A stretch of 64,000 nucleotides of DNA, taken from assembly GCA_037954235.1 (NCBI GenBank), contig JBBMOA010000013.1, positions 8,784,501-8,848,500 on the forward strand, read 5' to 3'. A program made the translations under genes and the position numbers. The notes under the pieces were generated by a model. It was not told the DNA's origin. It did no database searches and saw only the letters and a program-made list of their open reading frames with translations. Source of the DNA: Aulostomus chinensis (Eukaryota; Chordata; Actinopteri; Syngnathiformes; Aulostomidae). Below, piece after piece: positions 23,476-38,000 of this stretch; the first letter of the stretch is position 1; every line of letters begins with the position of its first letter.

Positions 23476-25356
23476 AGCTGGAGCTCTCTCAATCCATCAT
23501 TTATCACTCTTCTGCTTTGGCCCCCCGCTTTCTCTCTCTTTAGTCTGTCTTCTGACAGTGAGCACCGATTAATTACAGTTTTACCGAACGGAATGTGCAT
23601 GCATATGTTTGTTTAATATGTCCCTTTGTTTTTGTGTATTTTCATGTGTGACAGCAGCTGCCTATGTGCTGTCACACATGTACGGGTGCGCATCAAGTGT
23701 CCCGAGACATCAGTTATCAGTGTTTAGGTGGACAGCTCCAGCCATATGGTTGCATTATGGTTCTATGAACACAGCAGATATTTTGTCCCAGAAGACCAAC
23801 TCTGTCCAGCTGTATCTGCAATGAATGTAACAGTTGTCTGAATGCTGTTGTACCAGACTCCAGCAGACAGATAACACTTGCCCACAACTCTATTTGCTGC
23901 CAAAACGTCAGTGAAAATTTAGTATCTGGATATGTGGCCCTCCTGGGAGATTACCACACTCAAGTGCAAATAATACATAGTAGACACCACCAGGTTTTAT
24001 TCATCTTGCCTGAAGAATTCTTTCAGTTGTTTACAGTTTCTTTTGCCTGCATGTTGCAGGAATCTGTAAATCAGCTTCAATGTAAAATAAAAAAAAATGG
24101 AAGCAACATCTTTATAGAATATTGTAGGCAAACCGTTATGGGACATTTTATCGTCCACATTTCCATAAAACTAGATCTCTCCACATCATGAAGAAAAAGT
24201 CATATTGTTCGGATCTCATCACACTTAATAATTACTGCATCTTGAACAGACATGTCATTTCGACATTATGTTTTATGATGGTCACATTTATAAGATATAT
24301 AGATTGTCTAGTGTTGCAGGACAAGAACAGCTCTGTGAATGGTCTATAAACATTTCCCAGTAATATAGCTATGATGCCATCTGTCCCATTCCATTTTCAA
24401 CTTTGTCACAGTTGCAGACATGATGACATTTGCGCCGATGTCTGCATATTTGACATTAATGCTTCCAAAATTACTTTGTGATTGCTGTCACAAAGCTGTT
24501 TGACCAAAGTTATCTGTTTTTCATCTCCCAAAAGACAATACCGGTTATTGATCTTCCCGCCATGGCAGAATTGTCTTTGTCAAATCTCCAACACTTGTAA
24601 TAAAATATGTCTCTATTCTCTGCATGCTGACACAATGAAACAATCTCTTCATTACTCATGACAAACCATTACTCTTTGCAAATATTTATTTCATGGCTTT
24701 GCTGAAACAGACTGGGGATTCTCACTAAACACTGTGCTCCTTCTATTGTTGTTCATTGCTCTAGGCCATCTGGGATGATACACATTTCACACTCACACAT
24801 AAAATGTGATATTTTTAGAGCACTTAACATGTTTCTGTTGAATAATAAACCCTGTGTCAACTTGGTTGGTGGTTGGTGTCTTTTTCCCAGGAGACTAAAA
24901 CCGACAGAATTACAACCTGCTTGTTATCACCTAACTAAATCAGTCGATTTTAACAGCTTATCAGCTTGAAGCTTCCTGTATGAGAGCTGGGAAAGTGACA
25001 GGAAATGTATATATATGTCATCACCTGGAGGTGCTGTTTAATCTAAACTAATGGATGTGGAAGAAGGAGGTTATTTTTGTCTGAACCACCTATGAGAGAA
25101 TTAAAAATGACACTCTTAGGGGGAACTGACAGAACATTTTTAGAGTGCTACATTGTGATGCAGCAGGAGCTTTAAAGCGCTACTTCAGTCTATCCGATTC
25201 ATCAGTAACTGGGAGTCCTTTGAGTCCAGGCAGAAATCCCCTGCTTCCATGTTTTATTTGGAGATGTTTCAGGTGTTTTTGCAGTTCTTACAAAAAAATG
25301 GTTTAGAAAAACATTCACAATCACAGAGCTTGGCAGTTGAGCTCAGGGCACTGATG

Positions 25357-25397
25357 AAGTCATTTTCAAGTCAAATCGAATGACTTGAAAATGACTT
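25357..25397. repeat. Perfect 17-bp inverted repeat with 7-nt loop
   Basis: The arms are AAGTCATTTTCAAGTCA (25357-25373) and TGACTTGAAAATGACTT (25381-25397). It lies in the upstream intron and is not part of a recognised repeat. Confidence 0.9.
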
Positions 25398-26929
25398 ATT
25401 CACTATCAAGTTTGTTCCAGGGTAAGAGGTGTATATTGCAAAGATGCATCAGCGTGGCCAATTGCTGCTATAAGTCGTGTTTCTACGATTTTTATTTTAA
25501 GTAAAAGTTGCAATATTGAAGAAAAAACACTTAATAGCTGGAGATTTTATTTACAATCTTACATACACACATTATTTACAAATGCACAACTAATTTGTTT
25601 CATACTTTTCTATGTCCATTTGTGCAAATGCTTTTGATTTTTGCATTTCTTCATGTCTATATGTTTTAATTGAATATTTGTACATTTTGCCAACTTCTTA
25701 TTGCTTGTTTATACATCTAACTTTATCATCTTTTAATACTCTAGTTTTTTTCGATTCTTTACTGATGGAACACCAGAAATTCATCGTATTTTATCACACA
25801 CTCATTGCTTCAAATTATAATTGTATGTATTTATGAAATACTCCATTATGCAGCTATACTGTGCATTAGTTCTTTTTTGCTAGCTCTTACATTTGCACAA
25901 TAGTAAAAAGGCATGGGGGGGGGTATACAAAGATATATGTAAATACACAACTGAAATATATAAAGATTGAAAATATTCAGAGAAATATGAAATGTAAAAA
26001 AAAGATTAAGCATGCTCTACAACAGGGATGTGAGATATGTGCAATATGTTTTTAATAAGACATATAGCAGGGACATATCAATAGCAATTATGAGTAAATA
26101 TATTTAAAGTGTCAAATGTCTGGGATTCAGACTTGTTTTATATCTGAGTAACATTATTGATGAATTAACATGTAACCATTCTGCAGTAAAGCTAATGTGA
26201 AGTACAGTGGAATATTTGTAGTTCTATTAAGATAATTTGTTCTAAATGTATATAATCAACAATGTAACAATCTGTTGTAATATGAAAAGTAAACTCTAAT
26301 GAGGAGACAGATGTTAAAAAAAAGGAAAATGTCCATTTAAAGGAACTCAAAATGATAAAAAATGAACAAAATTAAATCAAATTAAAAATTGTGTTGGATT
26401 AATAATTAAGCAAAAATAAACATAAAAGTACAGCGCTTAAGTAAAGGTATTTACTTTTGCTGTGTTACCCTTCCTGAATTCACATTTGTCAAAATGAGAT
26501 GTTTGGTGAGTTACATATCAAAAAATGTAATATAGTGTTTTTCTATTGTGATTAAAAAAAAGTAATGTATGTAAATATGAGCTGTTTGCAGATTTCAACA
26601 TCAGAGATGCGTTTATCCATCTGGCAGAATTCTAACCCTATTATGTTAATGTAAATCAAGTCACAGGACAGAAGTGAGGTGCCACATTAACAACTATTAA
26701 TCTAAAACACAATTACATGGTTCTGGCAAATTAGAATCATACTTCATTGAACATTGTCAGTTCAGAAAATAGGCTCAGTCGACTTAGTATACAACATAAT
26801 AAAGTTAGAAACTGTAATGTTTAACTCTAAGTCCTGTATCCATAGAATCAATTTGTAGAACGGTTTACAAATTGAGTAGTAGTCGTAATAGTAACATGCT
26901 CATCATTAGTACTATGAAGGTTTACTTCC

Positions 26930-26933
<4 letters not shown>

Positions 26934-27020
<87 letters not shown>
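26934..27020. repeat. (TA)43 microsatellite
   Basis: 87 bp of uninterrupted TA, the longest TA array in the window. Confidence 0.95.
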
Positions 27021-27026
<6 letters not shown>

Positions 27027-28202
27027 CGTGTGTGTGTATTTTTCAATTGAAGATAACTTAAAAAGGGAGGGGACTGAATAACTGCATGTCTTTGTTTTTT
27101 TAACTTACTGTTTTTAATTTGTGTTATGGATATTTGCTTGATGAGTTTATGGTGTAGACTATTTGGTTTTTCACCATTATACTTGGCACCTCTTTTTTTT
27201 TTTCTTTTTACAGGTTTGAAATAAGAATATATTCATCATTCGTCATTCAGCTTCAGAGCAGCCATTTTCCAATCGATCCGTGTATTCCACCTGAGGAGTG
27301 GGAGATTTTTATATTTTGATTAAAACCACAATAATATATCTTAATCATTTACGCCTCTCAAGTCTTTGATTATTTCTTCCTTATTATTAATTTAAAGTTT
27401 TTAGAAAACCCATGTCATAGCAGCTGTGGGGGAAGTCACCTCGACTTCACCTGTGATGTTTTTTGGCAAGGGACAAAGGGAAGCAGGGGAAAGTGGACAG
27501 CAGTGATGGAGAGGGGAGGGGAAAAGAGGTCCAGGGGGAGAATGTAATCTTGGTGAGTAGGGTGACATAGGGGGCCTGGGATGCCAGATGGTGCTTTAGA
27601 AGGCTTAGCTCAGGCAACTTGGGTCTCTGCTCCCAAGGATCCACAAACTGACTTAATTCCCCTCTTTTAACACAAACTCATAAATAGAGAAAAGCCTTCA
27701 AACTCATGCTTCCACTCTTCTCTTCAAGACAAAGTCATCTAAACACACAAGCTGTGATGCTCCAGGCTGAAACTAAATAGGTCGTGCCATGTAGGACAAG
27801 GGCCATGCAATATTTGTCAGACGAGCCAGGAGTTCAAAAACATCAAATCAACTCTGTGGGAAGGAGATTGAGGCCAGGGGAGGGACCAACCCAGCTCGAG
27901 ATGACATTCGTGACAGTGTAGAACATCCTCTGGGACTCAGCCCTCCAGAAAACACTCTTTGGGAAAGTCGCTTATGAGATATTTTCCTGGAATCATCAGC
28001 TTTTGGTTACATAAGCAAGCTATGAGGGAAATGATTGTAGCAGGTTTACTAGGGGAAGTATAACAGGTAACAACAACAGGTAACAACAGTTATTAAAAAA
28101 ATGCATCACTGTAAGTGAGATGGACCCAAACATTAGGTTTGTACAAAAGCCTGTAATTTTTTATCCCAGTCGTAATGTTGAAAAAAACAAACAAACCCAA
28201 AA

Positions 28203-28213
28203 CACACGCACAC

Positions 28214-28288
<75 letters not shown>
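28203..28288 (-). repeat. (CA)n microsatellite, 86 bp
   Basis: Nearly pure CA with two CG interruptions at the left end. It is followed 291 bp later by a 71-bp GT array in the opposite sense. Confidence 0.95.
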
Positions 28289-28289
<1 letters not shown>

Positions 28290-28579
28290 CTTAGTTGCGC
28301 ATTGATGCTGCAATTTGGGAATAAAAAGGAAAAAAATGAGTCACTTCCGTAAAATAATCCTGTTCATGAACATTTGACAAGCTGATCAAACTGTTCCACT
28401 CTTATGTCCTGGTGCACCAGACGCTCAGCATCACCTTTCCATGATGATTTGTAAGTGGACAGAGGGAATTCTAAGATTTCATGAGCAAAATATAACGACT
28501 TTTACATTTAAACAATGATGACAAAGAGTAAGTGCTAACAAACATTTCTAAAACATGATCTATGTGATCACATGATCTT

Positions 28580-28650
<71 letters not shown>
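28580..28650 (+). repeat. (GT)n microsatellite, 71 bp
   Basis: Near-pure GT, complementary to the CA array at 28203. Confidence 0.95.
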
Positions 28651-28651
<1 letters not shown>

Positions 28652-28689
28652 GAGGCAGGGTTCTACTCTCTCCTCTTCTCTCTCTCCCA

Positions 28690-29060
28690 TCATTATTGTG
28701 CCAGCCACATACTGGAGAGTTAATTTCGCTTATTGCAGCAACGCCATATAAAATCCATAGAGCCTGACCCCAACAATATCAAACCTGGAGTGAGAGTGAG
28801 TGGAGAGAAAGAGTGTGATCATTTTAAAGAACATTTAACACTATAGTTGAACCAAGCCCAGCTTAAAACCACATCATCCACCCCACTCTAAAAATAAATG
28901 CTTAATAATTTCCCCCAGGATAGCTTTTCATCTATCTCCTTTCTTAATTGACTTGCATTAAATTGCCACAAAGTTTATTCCACTGCTGCTCTGCTTGGAT
29001 GAAATAAATAATTAACCCCATATAAAGGTCAGACAACTGAAATTAGAACTTGCTCCTTTT
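28690..29060. promoter_or_regulatory. Candidate conserved non-coding block
   Basis: Repeat-free, with TCTTAATTGACTTGCATTAA and AAATAATTAACCCC, between a GT array and a trinucleotide-rich tract. Composition only. Confidence 0.22.
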
Positions 29061-29224
29061 TTTCTTCCTTTATTTTTTCTGATGAGATAGGTTTCTGGCC
29101 TGGCTGACCACCTGGCTCTCAAAATAATTTGTCTTTGTCTAACAAAGTTCCTGACCAGAGATAAAACATTATCTCATCAGATATTATAAGTTCCACTACG
29201 GCTGAGTTTTCTGGTGAAAATGGC

Positions 29225-29420
29225 GTGAAGGATGATGATACCGATAACAATAGTAATAGTGAATGTATGATAAGAAGGGGTAATATTGCTAATGATCATG
29301 ATGCGGATGATGATGACATTGATAAAAATGCTGTTGCTGATAACAACGACGGCGGCAGCGATGAAAATTTAACGACGATAACATCGGTTAGAACAGCATT
29401 AACAATGATGATGAAAACAC
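29225..29420 (+). repeat. Degenerate GAT/AAC trinucleotide-rich tract
   Basis: Repeated GATGATGAT, GATAAC and AATGATGATG units. It gives a spurious Asp/Asn-rich open frame. Confidence 0.6.
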
Positions 29421-29728
29421 CAGTTCTGGCAGAAACGCTGATAATTGCATTGATGACATTAAGCTTTGAGGCAGCAATTAGAATAAAAACAGTCATCGAC
29501 TTGTCTGTGTAGACACAGGGATAAACGGTGGGAAGTCCATTTAACATAGTGACACAATCATATCGTCCAATTAAAGCAAGAAAATACAAATGAAAGCGAA
29601 TGCTCAAACTGCTCTCCAGTCTCATAAGGAACCCAGTCGATTTTCATACAGCGCCTGATAATTAGCAGCCATGCATCATCTGCCATTTGTGCACAACCAC
29701 GCACATTTGCTCGCACTTGTGCTTGCAT

Positions 29729-29733
29729 GTGTG

Positions 29734-29765
<32 letters not shown>
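29729..29765 (+). repeat. (GT)n microsatellite
   Basis: About 18 GT units with one GC interruption. Confidence 0.9.
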
Positions 29766-32202
29766 CATGTATGTCTGTGTGTGTTACAATATATCTATGA
29801 GCATTTTGGGGTAATTGCTTGTTTTGTACCCTCATCTTCAAAAACAACTCCAGAGCAACTTCACAATCATGTTTAGGCTCCAGGTGATTCTGAAAGTAGC
29901 ATTTCCCTGGAGATGGCGCAAAACCTCCTGAGTTTAACTCCTCTGTACTACAGAAAGGAGCTTAGCATCACTCAAACGCTTCACTGCAGGAGCTCACACT
30001 CCAGTTCCAGAAACACACTTCCTCCTTCGATCCTGTGCTAATTTTAATGCCATTAAAACTTGCAATTAAGCAACCGATTTTTCTCAGACACAAACTTCAT
30101 TTGATGCTCGTTCATTTTGGCTGGATTGCCATGTTGTTGAATATGCAGGACAGCCAGCTGAGCACGGCAGTGCCATGATATTCCTGACCTTGGATCTGCC
30201 ACCTTCCATTGACTGTGTGTCGCGATTTGTGTGTGCATGTATTTTCTCCTCCTCATGTGCATGTATTCGTGTGTATGTAGGCTCTGGACCATGCTCATTG
30301 GGGACATGATATCATGTGATTTATTAGGCATGATGGTAATTTGCATTACAGCGGGAAGAGGGCGTGGTAAGGTGTTTGAGACTCAGCCATGATGCCCATT
30401 ACAGTGATAAGTGCACACTTTCATCTTTTACAAGCCTCATGATTCCTTCCCTCCTTCTGTCTTACTCCGTCTCCTATGAACACACATTGCATCTCCCTCG
30501 ACCCCAAAACAATTGCAACAAGCACACACACAGAGTACGGGGGACTTTTTTTCCTCTTGTACACACATGCATACTCTAGATTTTCTCCATCACTGAAATA
30601 GGAGAAAGTGCCTGGGCATGACAGCAAACCAACTAACATGAAGAGATTCCTTGCAGGCAAAAGAGAGAGTAGTATCAAAGCTACAGGAATGCACCACCAG
30701 CAGTCCATTTTTTTGGCGTGCATGCAAAAGAAAGGGAAAGGGAGAGATAGAGAGAGAGAGAGAGAGTGTATGCGCAGTGTTGTAGCAGACCTGAGCTGCT
30801 GGTAATTAGAATGGGCTCTGAGGAGAGACAGGCAGTGGAATGAATGCAAATGAATTCACTGGCTCTGGCACTGGGCTCCACAACCTCACTTTTCATATAG
30901 CACGCCTTACAGAAAATGAAGCCACTGGCACAAACAGAGTACGGCACACAGTAAACACTCAGTAGCATGACTGCAGACACATACGTGCCAATATGTCCAC
31001 ACATGCAAACATATAATAACCCCAAATTGCATGAAGAAACAGGCAAGAAACAAACACACACTCACACTTAATAATCCATGATAATGCCACAGCGTTACTT
31101 GTGAAAAGGGGGCGAAAATGTTTGTTCCAGGCATCCACAGCATGTCCCGCAGCGGAATAAACAAAACCTTCTTAATTGGTGTCGATTTGGAATGAAGTGA
31201 TGATTCATCATGCCGAGCTGAGTATTGGAAACACAATCATTTCTAATCCATATGACCTTGACAGAGGGCCAGAGTGAGACTATAACTCCCTCCACATGCA
31301 TTGTCTGACAGACAAAGTTGAGGCATTGAAACTGACTTTACAACTCGTTGGAATTGTAATCCACCAAAGTCAGATCACTTCACTGATTACTCCATCTCAG
31401 CCAGCGGCAAATCTTTATGAACCACTCAATTCTCTACAGTAGTCATAAATCAGGCTACTATAAGCTTTCCATCTCATGATGGCACACCAGAGACACTATT
31501 TCCATACCACACTGCTCCAGTCAATAATTTCTGTTCCCATTACATCTACAGTGCTACTTTTAACTTCAAGAAGTCCACTAGCACTACCTCAGCTCACCTT
31601 CAGATTCCCGGTGGTTCGCCGTGAGAAACTTCGATCAGTATCTCAGAGGCTCCTCTCAAGGAGAAGCAGGTCACCTGTGATGGGGTTGTGCTCTTCACAA
31701 GCTGGTGCTGTAAATGAGTGATTAACACATCTCCCTTTCTATCATAACCAGACATCCGGGGCCAAACAGAAACTTATTATAGAGTAGATTATGTCCGTAA
31801 TGTGCCTATTGAGATTACTGTAAGGGAAGCATTCAGAGAGATGTAAATATTCATTGTGCACAAGAGGACGTGAGGAAAGCATGAAGGAAGAGCAGCTGCT
31901 TGGTATTCGGACAGGAACATCATAGATGGTGGAGTAAAATATAGAGATACAAAATGTGCAGAAGAAAAAGGGGAGGGAATGAGCGGACAGAGATGTGTCT
32001 TCACCACCACCTGCAAACACGCCAGGAAGCCATCTTGCGGTCAATGAGGTGATTGCAGCCTCTGCCCCAGGTCAGCATTAACACAGACCAATGACAAGTC
32101 GGCACTTGCCCTCTATCCCAACAACACCTTGCCGTTCCACTCCACCAACCACACCTATCACACCGATCACAATGCACACCCGAAAACGCTTTTGCGCCGT
32201 GT

Positions 32203-32204
<2 letters not shown>

Positions 32205-32255
<51 letters not shown>
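32205..32255 (+). repeat. (CT)25 microsatellite
   Basis: 51 bp of pure CT; the only long CT array here. Confidence 0.95.
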
Positions 32256-32256
<1 letters not shown>

Positions 32257-32411
32257 AAGTCACACACATCAGGCAAAGCTGAACAAATGTGGGAACAGAT
32301 GCCCCACATCAGACTGCAGTTGCCCTCTGCTCCTTCTGCGCCTCCAGAGAGACAAAGGAATACTGTTAACAAAGATAAGACACTGCAGTCCTCCACTGTC
32401 TCAGTATATGC

Positions 32412-32420
32412 TCACACACA

Positions 32421-32465
<45 letters not shown>

Positions 32466-32498
32466 ACACACACACACACACACACGCGCACACACACT
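32412..32498 (-). repeat. (CA)n microsatellite with interruptions
   Basis: 87 bp of CA with AAAC, GACA and GCGC interruptions. Confidence 0.9.
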
Positions 32499-34033
32499 CA
32501 TATATTTTTGAGTCATTCGTTAATGTCCATATCAGTATACAGCTGTAGAGATGCAATCAGAATTTCTAGGAGACCCCCCACGATCAACTCTTTCTACACC
32601 ATAAAAGTTTCATATTCTCTCTCTGGGACCTGCTCTCCCCTTCCCCAGGCTCCTGCTGCCCTTGGAGCTCAAGTAGCTGCTTTGATAGGTGAAGAGGAAA
32701 ACAAGACAATTAGTGGATCTCTTGCACTGAGAAAGTCAACAAGGAGAGAAAACACACTTTTTAGACAAAAAGAAACCAACTATGTGCTTCTTGGCAGTGA
32801 TGCTTACCCTACTCTCTCAGGCAAGATGGCCCCATTCAGACTGGTAGCAACTTGGAAGTTGGAGATATGAGATATTATGTATGTATATATCATACAACAT
32901 TAACATTGAAGGATCAGGGATGCTTACAGTTTGTGGGGGATGATACAACACATTCCTCCTGCAGCACCTTCCTTAGCATATAACTCAATGTTTTTGTAGT
33001 CACTTGATGGAGCATCCCAACACATCTCACATCCCCCACAATCAAATCTGTGATGGGCATCACTGGTGTGTACGCAAAAGTGTCCTTAGCAACGGGGCCA
33101 CTTCATCAGCTGATGTCTGTGGTTTAAATGGAAATACTCACTGCAGAGTGTGTTAACATGGTGTACTATTACATCTGATCAGGAGAAAAGCCCATAAAGG
33201 AATATTATTATGGCTGACAATCATCAATGACTGGTCACTCTCTTCTGCTTTTAATCTTCCACAGAGGAAAGCATCATCAGCTTGCTTGCTTATTAAAAGA
33301 TTGGATGTCTCTCGACCATCAGCTGATATCTCCCTTGCTCTGCTCAAACAACAGACGTGATCAAAAACAAGACTGCAATTCCTTTAGTGTTAAAAATGTC
33401 AGTGAAAGACATGAGTGGATGTGTTGACGTACATGATCCACAGCAAAAAATCAAGAGTTTCATCTCTTAGAGCAACAGGCTTGCACATAATCAATACGAA
33501 CTGAGGCTGTTAGGACACTGTCACAAAAGTTGAATAACTGCATCTCTTTTTTTCTTTGACATAATATGTGTAAGCGTTTAACAAGAAGTTCCCAGATACA
33601 CCAATATTTTTGAATATTGGGATTTTCTCTTAGATACAAACAGAATCTATGAATGGCGCAGGTGGCTAATGACTCCAAAGAGCAGACTGGAGCGCTCAGC
33701 ATCACTGTCACCTATGTGAGCCACAGTGGAGATGCTGTGCGTTATGGAGATTCAGTGTAGGCTACAGGATAAAGGATTTAATTGGACGTTTAGTGTGAAT
33801 GTTCAGGCCTACTGGCACTGAAGAATAAATGAACTGTTCAGGTCAGGTCACTGGTTATCCAGAGGCACAACAACTAAAAACCCTGACAGTTACGTTCCGA
33901 GTAACACCAGTATCCTCTCACCAGTCCGAATTAACTGAGTCCTCTTGCCCACTCATGTTACTGTCATAGATGTCTTAGCTGTGGTGGGATTTTTTTTTTT
34001 TTGCTTTATGCTATCATTTCTATTGCTTGCATT

Positions 34034-34036
<3 letters not shown>

Positions 34037-34081
<45 letters not shown>
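34037..34081 (-). repeat. (CA)22 microsatellite
   Basis: A pure CA array. Confidence 0.95.
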
Positions 34082-34084
<3 letters not shown>

Positions 34085-34982
34085 GATTTTATAATAAATA
34101 AACCAATTAAATCAATTATTACCTGTCCTGATTTAATATTTTATGAGCCTCCTTGCCTGTCCCACAGATGCCATAAACCGGATCTCTGTGCATGCGATTG
34201 CAATCCATGCATCACTAATTTCCAAGTCACATTTTGTCATTTTTGCACAAAACATTAACACAATAATTTCCCAAATTCAAATGATTTCCTCAATGTAAGG
34301 AAATGTTCATCAGTTCACTTTACTGGTGTTTATTCCTTGAAAAGATATTGTCATTGTGTTGAAATAAAAAAGTTTGTTTCTATGAATTGTGAAACTATAG
34401 CAACATCTAAAACTAACTATTTTGGCTCTAACAGTTTGAAATCTACAGTACCACCACAGTGTGAGCCACTACTCTATGATCACTCGACTCATTCTATTTC
34501 CTTCTATTCCTCATCACATTGCTATAATTTTCATGAGCACAAAGGTTTATAATATACACAATAACCCAAAAAATATTTTTGACTGAATAATCAGGTAATT
34601 TAATAATAATCAGCCCACATTAAGAGCAGCTGAATTTTAAAACAGTAAACCGCTTCAAGTCTATTCACTGCTGCACCAGGTGGATTGATAAGGTACTGTA
34701 ACTGAGTTTACACGTACAGCCCTAAGAGGCATTACGAGTCCGCCCCACATTCACTACATCATCGTGGAAGATGTCATTACATGCACAGGCCTGGCACGGT
34801 CATGACACGATCCTGGCATGCATTGGCCAGGCTGCCATCATGGTTTTCCTGGAAATTTCTTGTGGAAACATCTGTATATTCACATATATTAATATGATAT
34901 ATTAAATAAGATAAAATAGTCTACCTCCCAAATTCTCAAGTACTTTGGGCCCCTAACATGCTACATGAAATATATATATTGT

Positions 34983-35008
34983 GTATATATATATATATAT
35001 ATATATAC
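34983..35008. repeat. (TA)12 microsatellite
   Basis: A short TA array with imperfectly complementary flanks (ATTGTG and CAAT). Confidence 0.85.
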
Positions 35009-38000
35009 AATCTCTTTTAGATTAATTATTACCGTTCCAGCATATATTGATATATATTTATCTTCACTCTTGCATTTAAAAGTGAATATACTGCAGATTA
35101 ACTGTGGAGCACATTTTGCTTGCGAGAAAGCTTTTAAGTATGTGACTTAATGCAAATGGATGGGTTTAAAAGTCTTTGACATTTAGGGAATATTATATAT
35201 AGAGTGTGTTGTATTGAGGAAAGCTTGTTTGCTGCAGGGTCAGCATGAGGATCAGACCAAATAAATATCAGCAAGAGAGAGGTAAGGTAAGCAAGGTTGA
35301 TGTTTGTTTCCCGTCCAGTCATTGGTGATAAGACGTAGCCTAATCACGTTTCTTCACAGGTCTGAAGAGGAGGAAAGGCTGAGGATATTCAGGTGAATCA
35401 GAGTTTGAGAGTTCTCACTTTGACATCAAGCTACTGATGCTTATGTTGTCTGCTGTCTATAATGGCCAGGGTATCGCAAAGTTTCCTATGAATGACATGA
35501 TTAAACATCCGTAAGCATATAAAAACCAAACCCTTGGGCTGACGCCATGGCAGAGATTGATCCTTAAACATCATCCTGAAGAAAACCTCAACAGATTTTT
35601 GTGGCACACAAATACCTAACTCTGCAAACTTGGCAAAATATGCAGACGTGTCAAAATCTAGTATGCAAATGGAGGTTGAGACCTTGCATAGCAACCTTAA
35701 ATCAGGAGATAGGTCAATATGGTACGAAAGAGAGTTGGCTAAGTATGCACTTAAACATAGACAGGTAGAAGAAAGCAACTTGAGGAACACACTTGTCATG
35801 ATTTTTTTCACTAGTACGTCATACTCTTCCAGACATTGGCATTCATGTATCATGAGACAAACAGTAGCAACTGCAAACCAAAAAAAACCTAAATCTAGAA
35901 GACGATGACAATTTTTTAGCAGTGGAGTACAAGATGCCAAGTATATATAGCATACAGCACACAGAGATATGTTTCAATCCTATTTACCTGAACACAGCTG
36001 CCTCAAACACCAAAAGCAGAAGAGACATAAAAAGCCTATGTGCATCATTCTCATGCCAACCATCCGCTGTGAAACTGTGACACCTTTGGTTTTCACCTCA
36101 TTTCTTCCTGGAGTTACAGCTGAGACTAAAAGGGTCACTAACCTTTGACACAACCATGTAAAAAAAAAGAAGAGACAAAAACCAGAAAAGGCTGTCAGTG
36201 ACCCCTTCTAAAAGGATCAGTTGACCCATGGCTATAAAATCTTAAAAAGCAAAAGATAATATTCTGCCTTGGCTACAACCGTGGAGACAGCGATGAATGG
36301 TGAGACAGGGGGAGCTGTGACAGGACCCCAGCCTTAATGTAGTTTGTAATTGTAAGTGTTGGTCTTTAATAAAAGCCCTGAGTATTTGGTCAGGCTAATA
36401 GACTGGGCTCTCTAAATCCTGCCTTCCATGCATTATTCAACAGCCATTAGCTATCGCCTCATCTGGGAGGCTTTATGAGTCCCATCATCGGCTGGGACCT
36501 AGGAAAGGCACACAAGAGGTGTGCAGGAAGAAGGGAGGAGGAGATTAGCTGGCGACAGACAGAGGAAAGAGAGGAGATGCGAATACAGGTATGGGAGGGG
36601 AGCCAGAGAAGAGACAGCTCAGAGGGGAAAGCTGCCGAAAGTTGGGTGTTATGTGGCATAGGTGAGGGTCAGGATATGGAAATAACAAGAGGGAGAGGAA
36701 GAAATGGCTGGATGAAAGCCAGAGGTCACATGGTGGACATATGAAAATGGGAAGAGGCTGAGGCAGGGAAATGAGAGGAGAACTGACCGATGGATGGTGT
36801 CAGGAATAGTATGGAAATAAGTGTAGGATACAAGCTATGGGTCAGAGTGAGTCTGGAGAGAGCAACAGAGAATGAAAGAGAGATGCCAGGCTGAAGTGGC
36901 ATTTTCTGTTGGCCGGTAACATAAATGTCAGATCCTTCCTCCCTCTCCCCTCTCAACCTTTTCTTCTTTCAATTCCCCTCATCTCCCTCTCCACCTCAAC
37001 GTGCTCCTTCCACTCCACCTCCTGCACTTCTCAATATGGTCACCTCTCCTTGCCTGTGTCCACCTCTCCTGAGAAGTGCCAGTGGTAATTTTGCATTCAG
37101 AGGCAAGACAAGGCCATAGAACACATAGAGGTGATGGCTACTCACTTACCATGGTATCAATGGCCAACAGGAATGACGCCAAGACCAGGACGCAAACGTG
37201 TGGTTGTGTGTTAATGTGTGTGAGAGTGTGTGCAGTCTTGAGTGCATCAAGGCATCTGGGTAATGGGTGTTTAGCAGGCCCGCCAGACTTGTCCCCGCCA
37301 CTCCCAGGCTACCAGGTTCTCCTGACCCTCTGCGGCAGCCCAAGGACACACTCCTGTCTCTCTAATTAAAACACAACCCTGACACGCACACTGCACACTC
37401 ACACACCACATACACACCCTGCAGGTCTGCAGCTGAAAATAACCTTAAAAGGAACAAGCAGAGCCATCATCCCCTGCACTCAACACCTCTTCAAAATCCA
37501 CTCAGTGTTTTCTCACCAGGCAGCTCCTAGGCAGACTCAGCCTCAATCTGCAGGAAGATTCATAACAACAAACAGAATTCGTAAATGCACGACTCATTAA
37601 TTAGAATAGTCATCAAAGATGATGCATTTCCTATTGCATAGTCTTTGTGTAACAATAGTACGGTGCTGTCACTGGGAGGGATCTGAGAATAATTGTCTGC
37701 ACAACTAATTGCAACGATCAGAAAACCGCCAAAAGGTTTCTGGAAACATTTCTGTTATTTCCCGTCTGGTCTCACAAAAACACATGAAATGAGTACTATC
37801 AATTCTCAATGCATCACACGGTAATGACAAGTAATATGGTAGAATGTAAAAGCATACAGTAAGTCCATCCCTTGTTGGAAGCCCAAAATTGCGGTTTCAT
37901 TTTCATACAATGGTTGGTGGTGTATGTTGTTTAAATGTGGAAAAGTCAAAGCTAGGAGGCTGGTGTGGCCTTGATGGGCCCAACAAACTAGATTTTGTGA

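Noticed and set aside
29225..29625. Asp/Asn-rich open frame and its antisense partner
   Set aside because: Explained by a degenerate GAT/AAC trinucleotide tract.
35431..35940. 169-codon minus-strand open frame overlapping a 92-codon plus-strand frame
   Set aside because: Both strands are open, which reflects composition. I recognise no family, and no splice sites frame it. A degraded element remains possible.
37146..37349. Minus-strand frame ending at a donor-like GTAAGTGAG, considered as an upstream tenm1 exon
   Set aside because: The peptide is unlike the teneurin intracellular domain and includes degenerate CA-repeat sequence.
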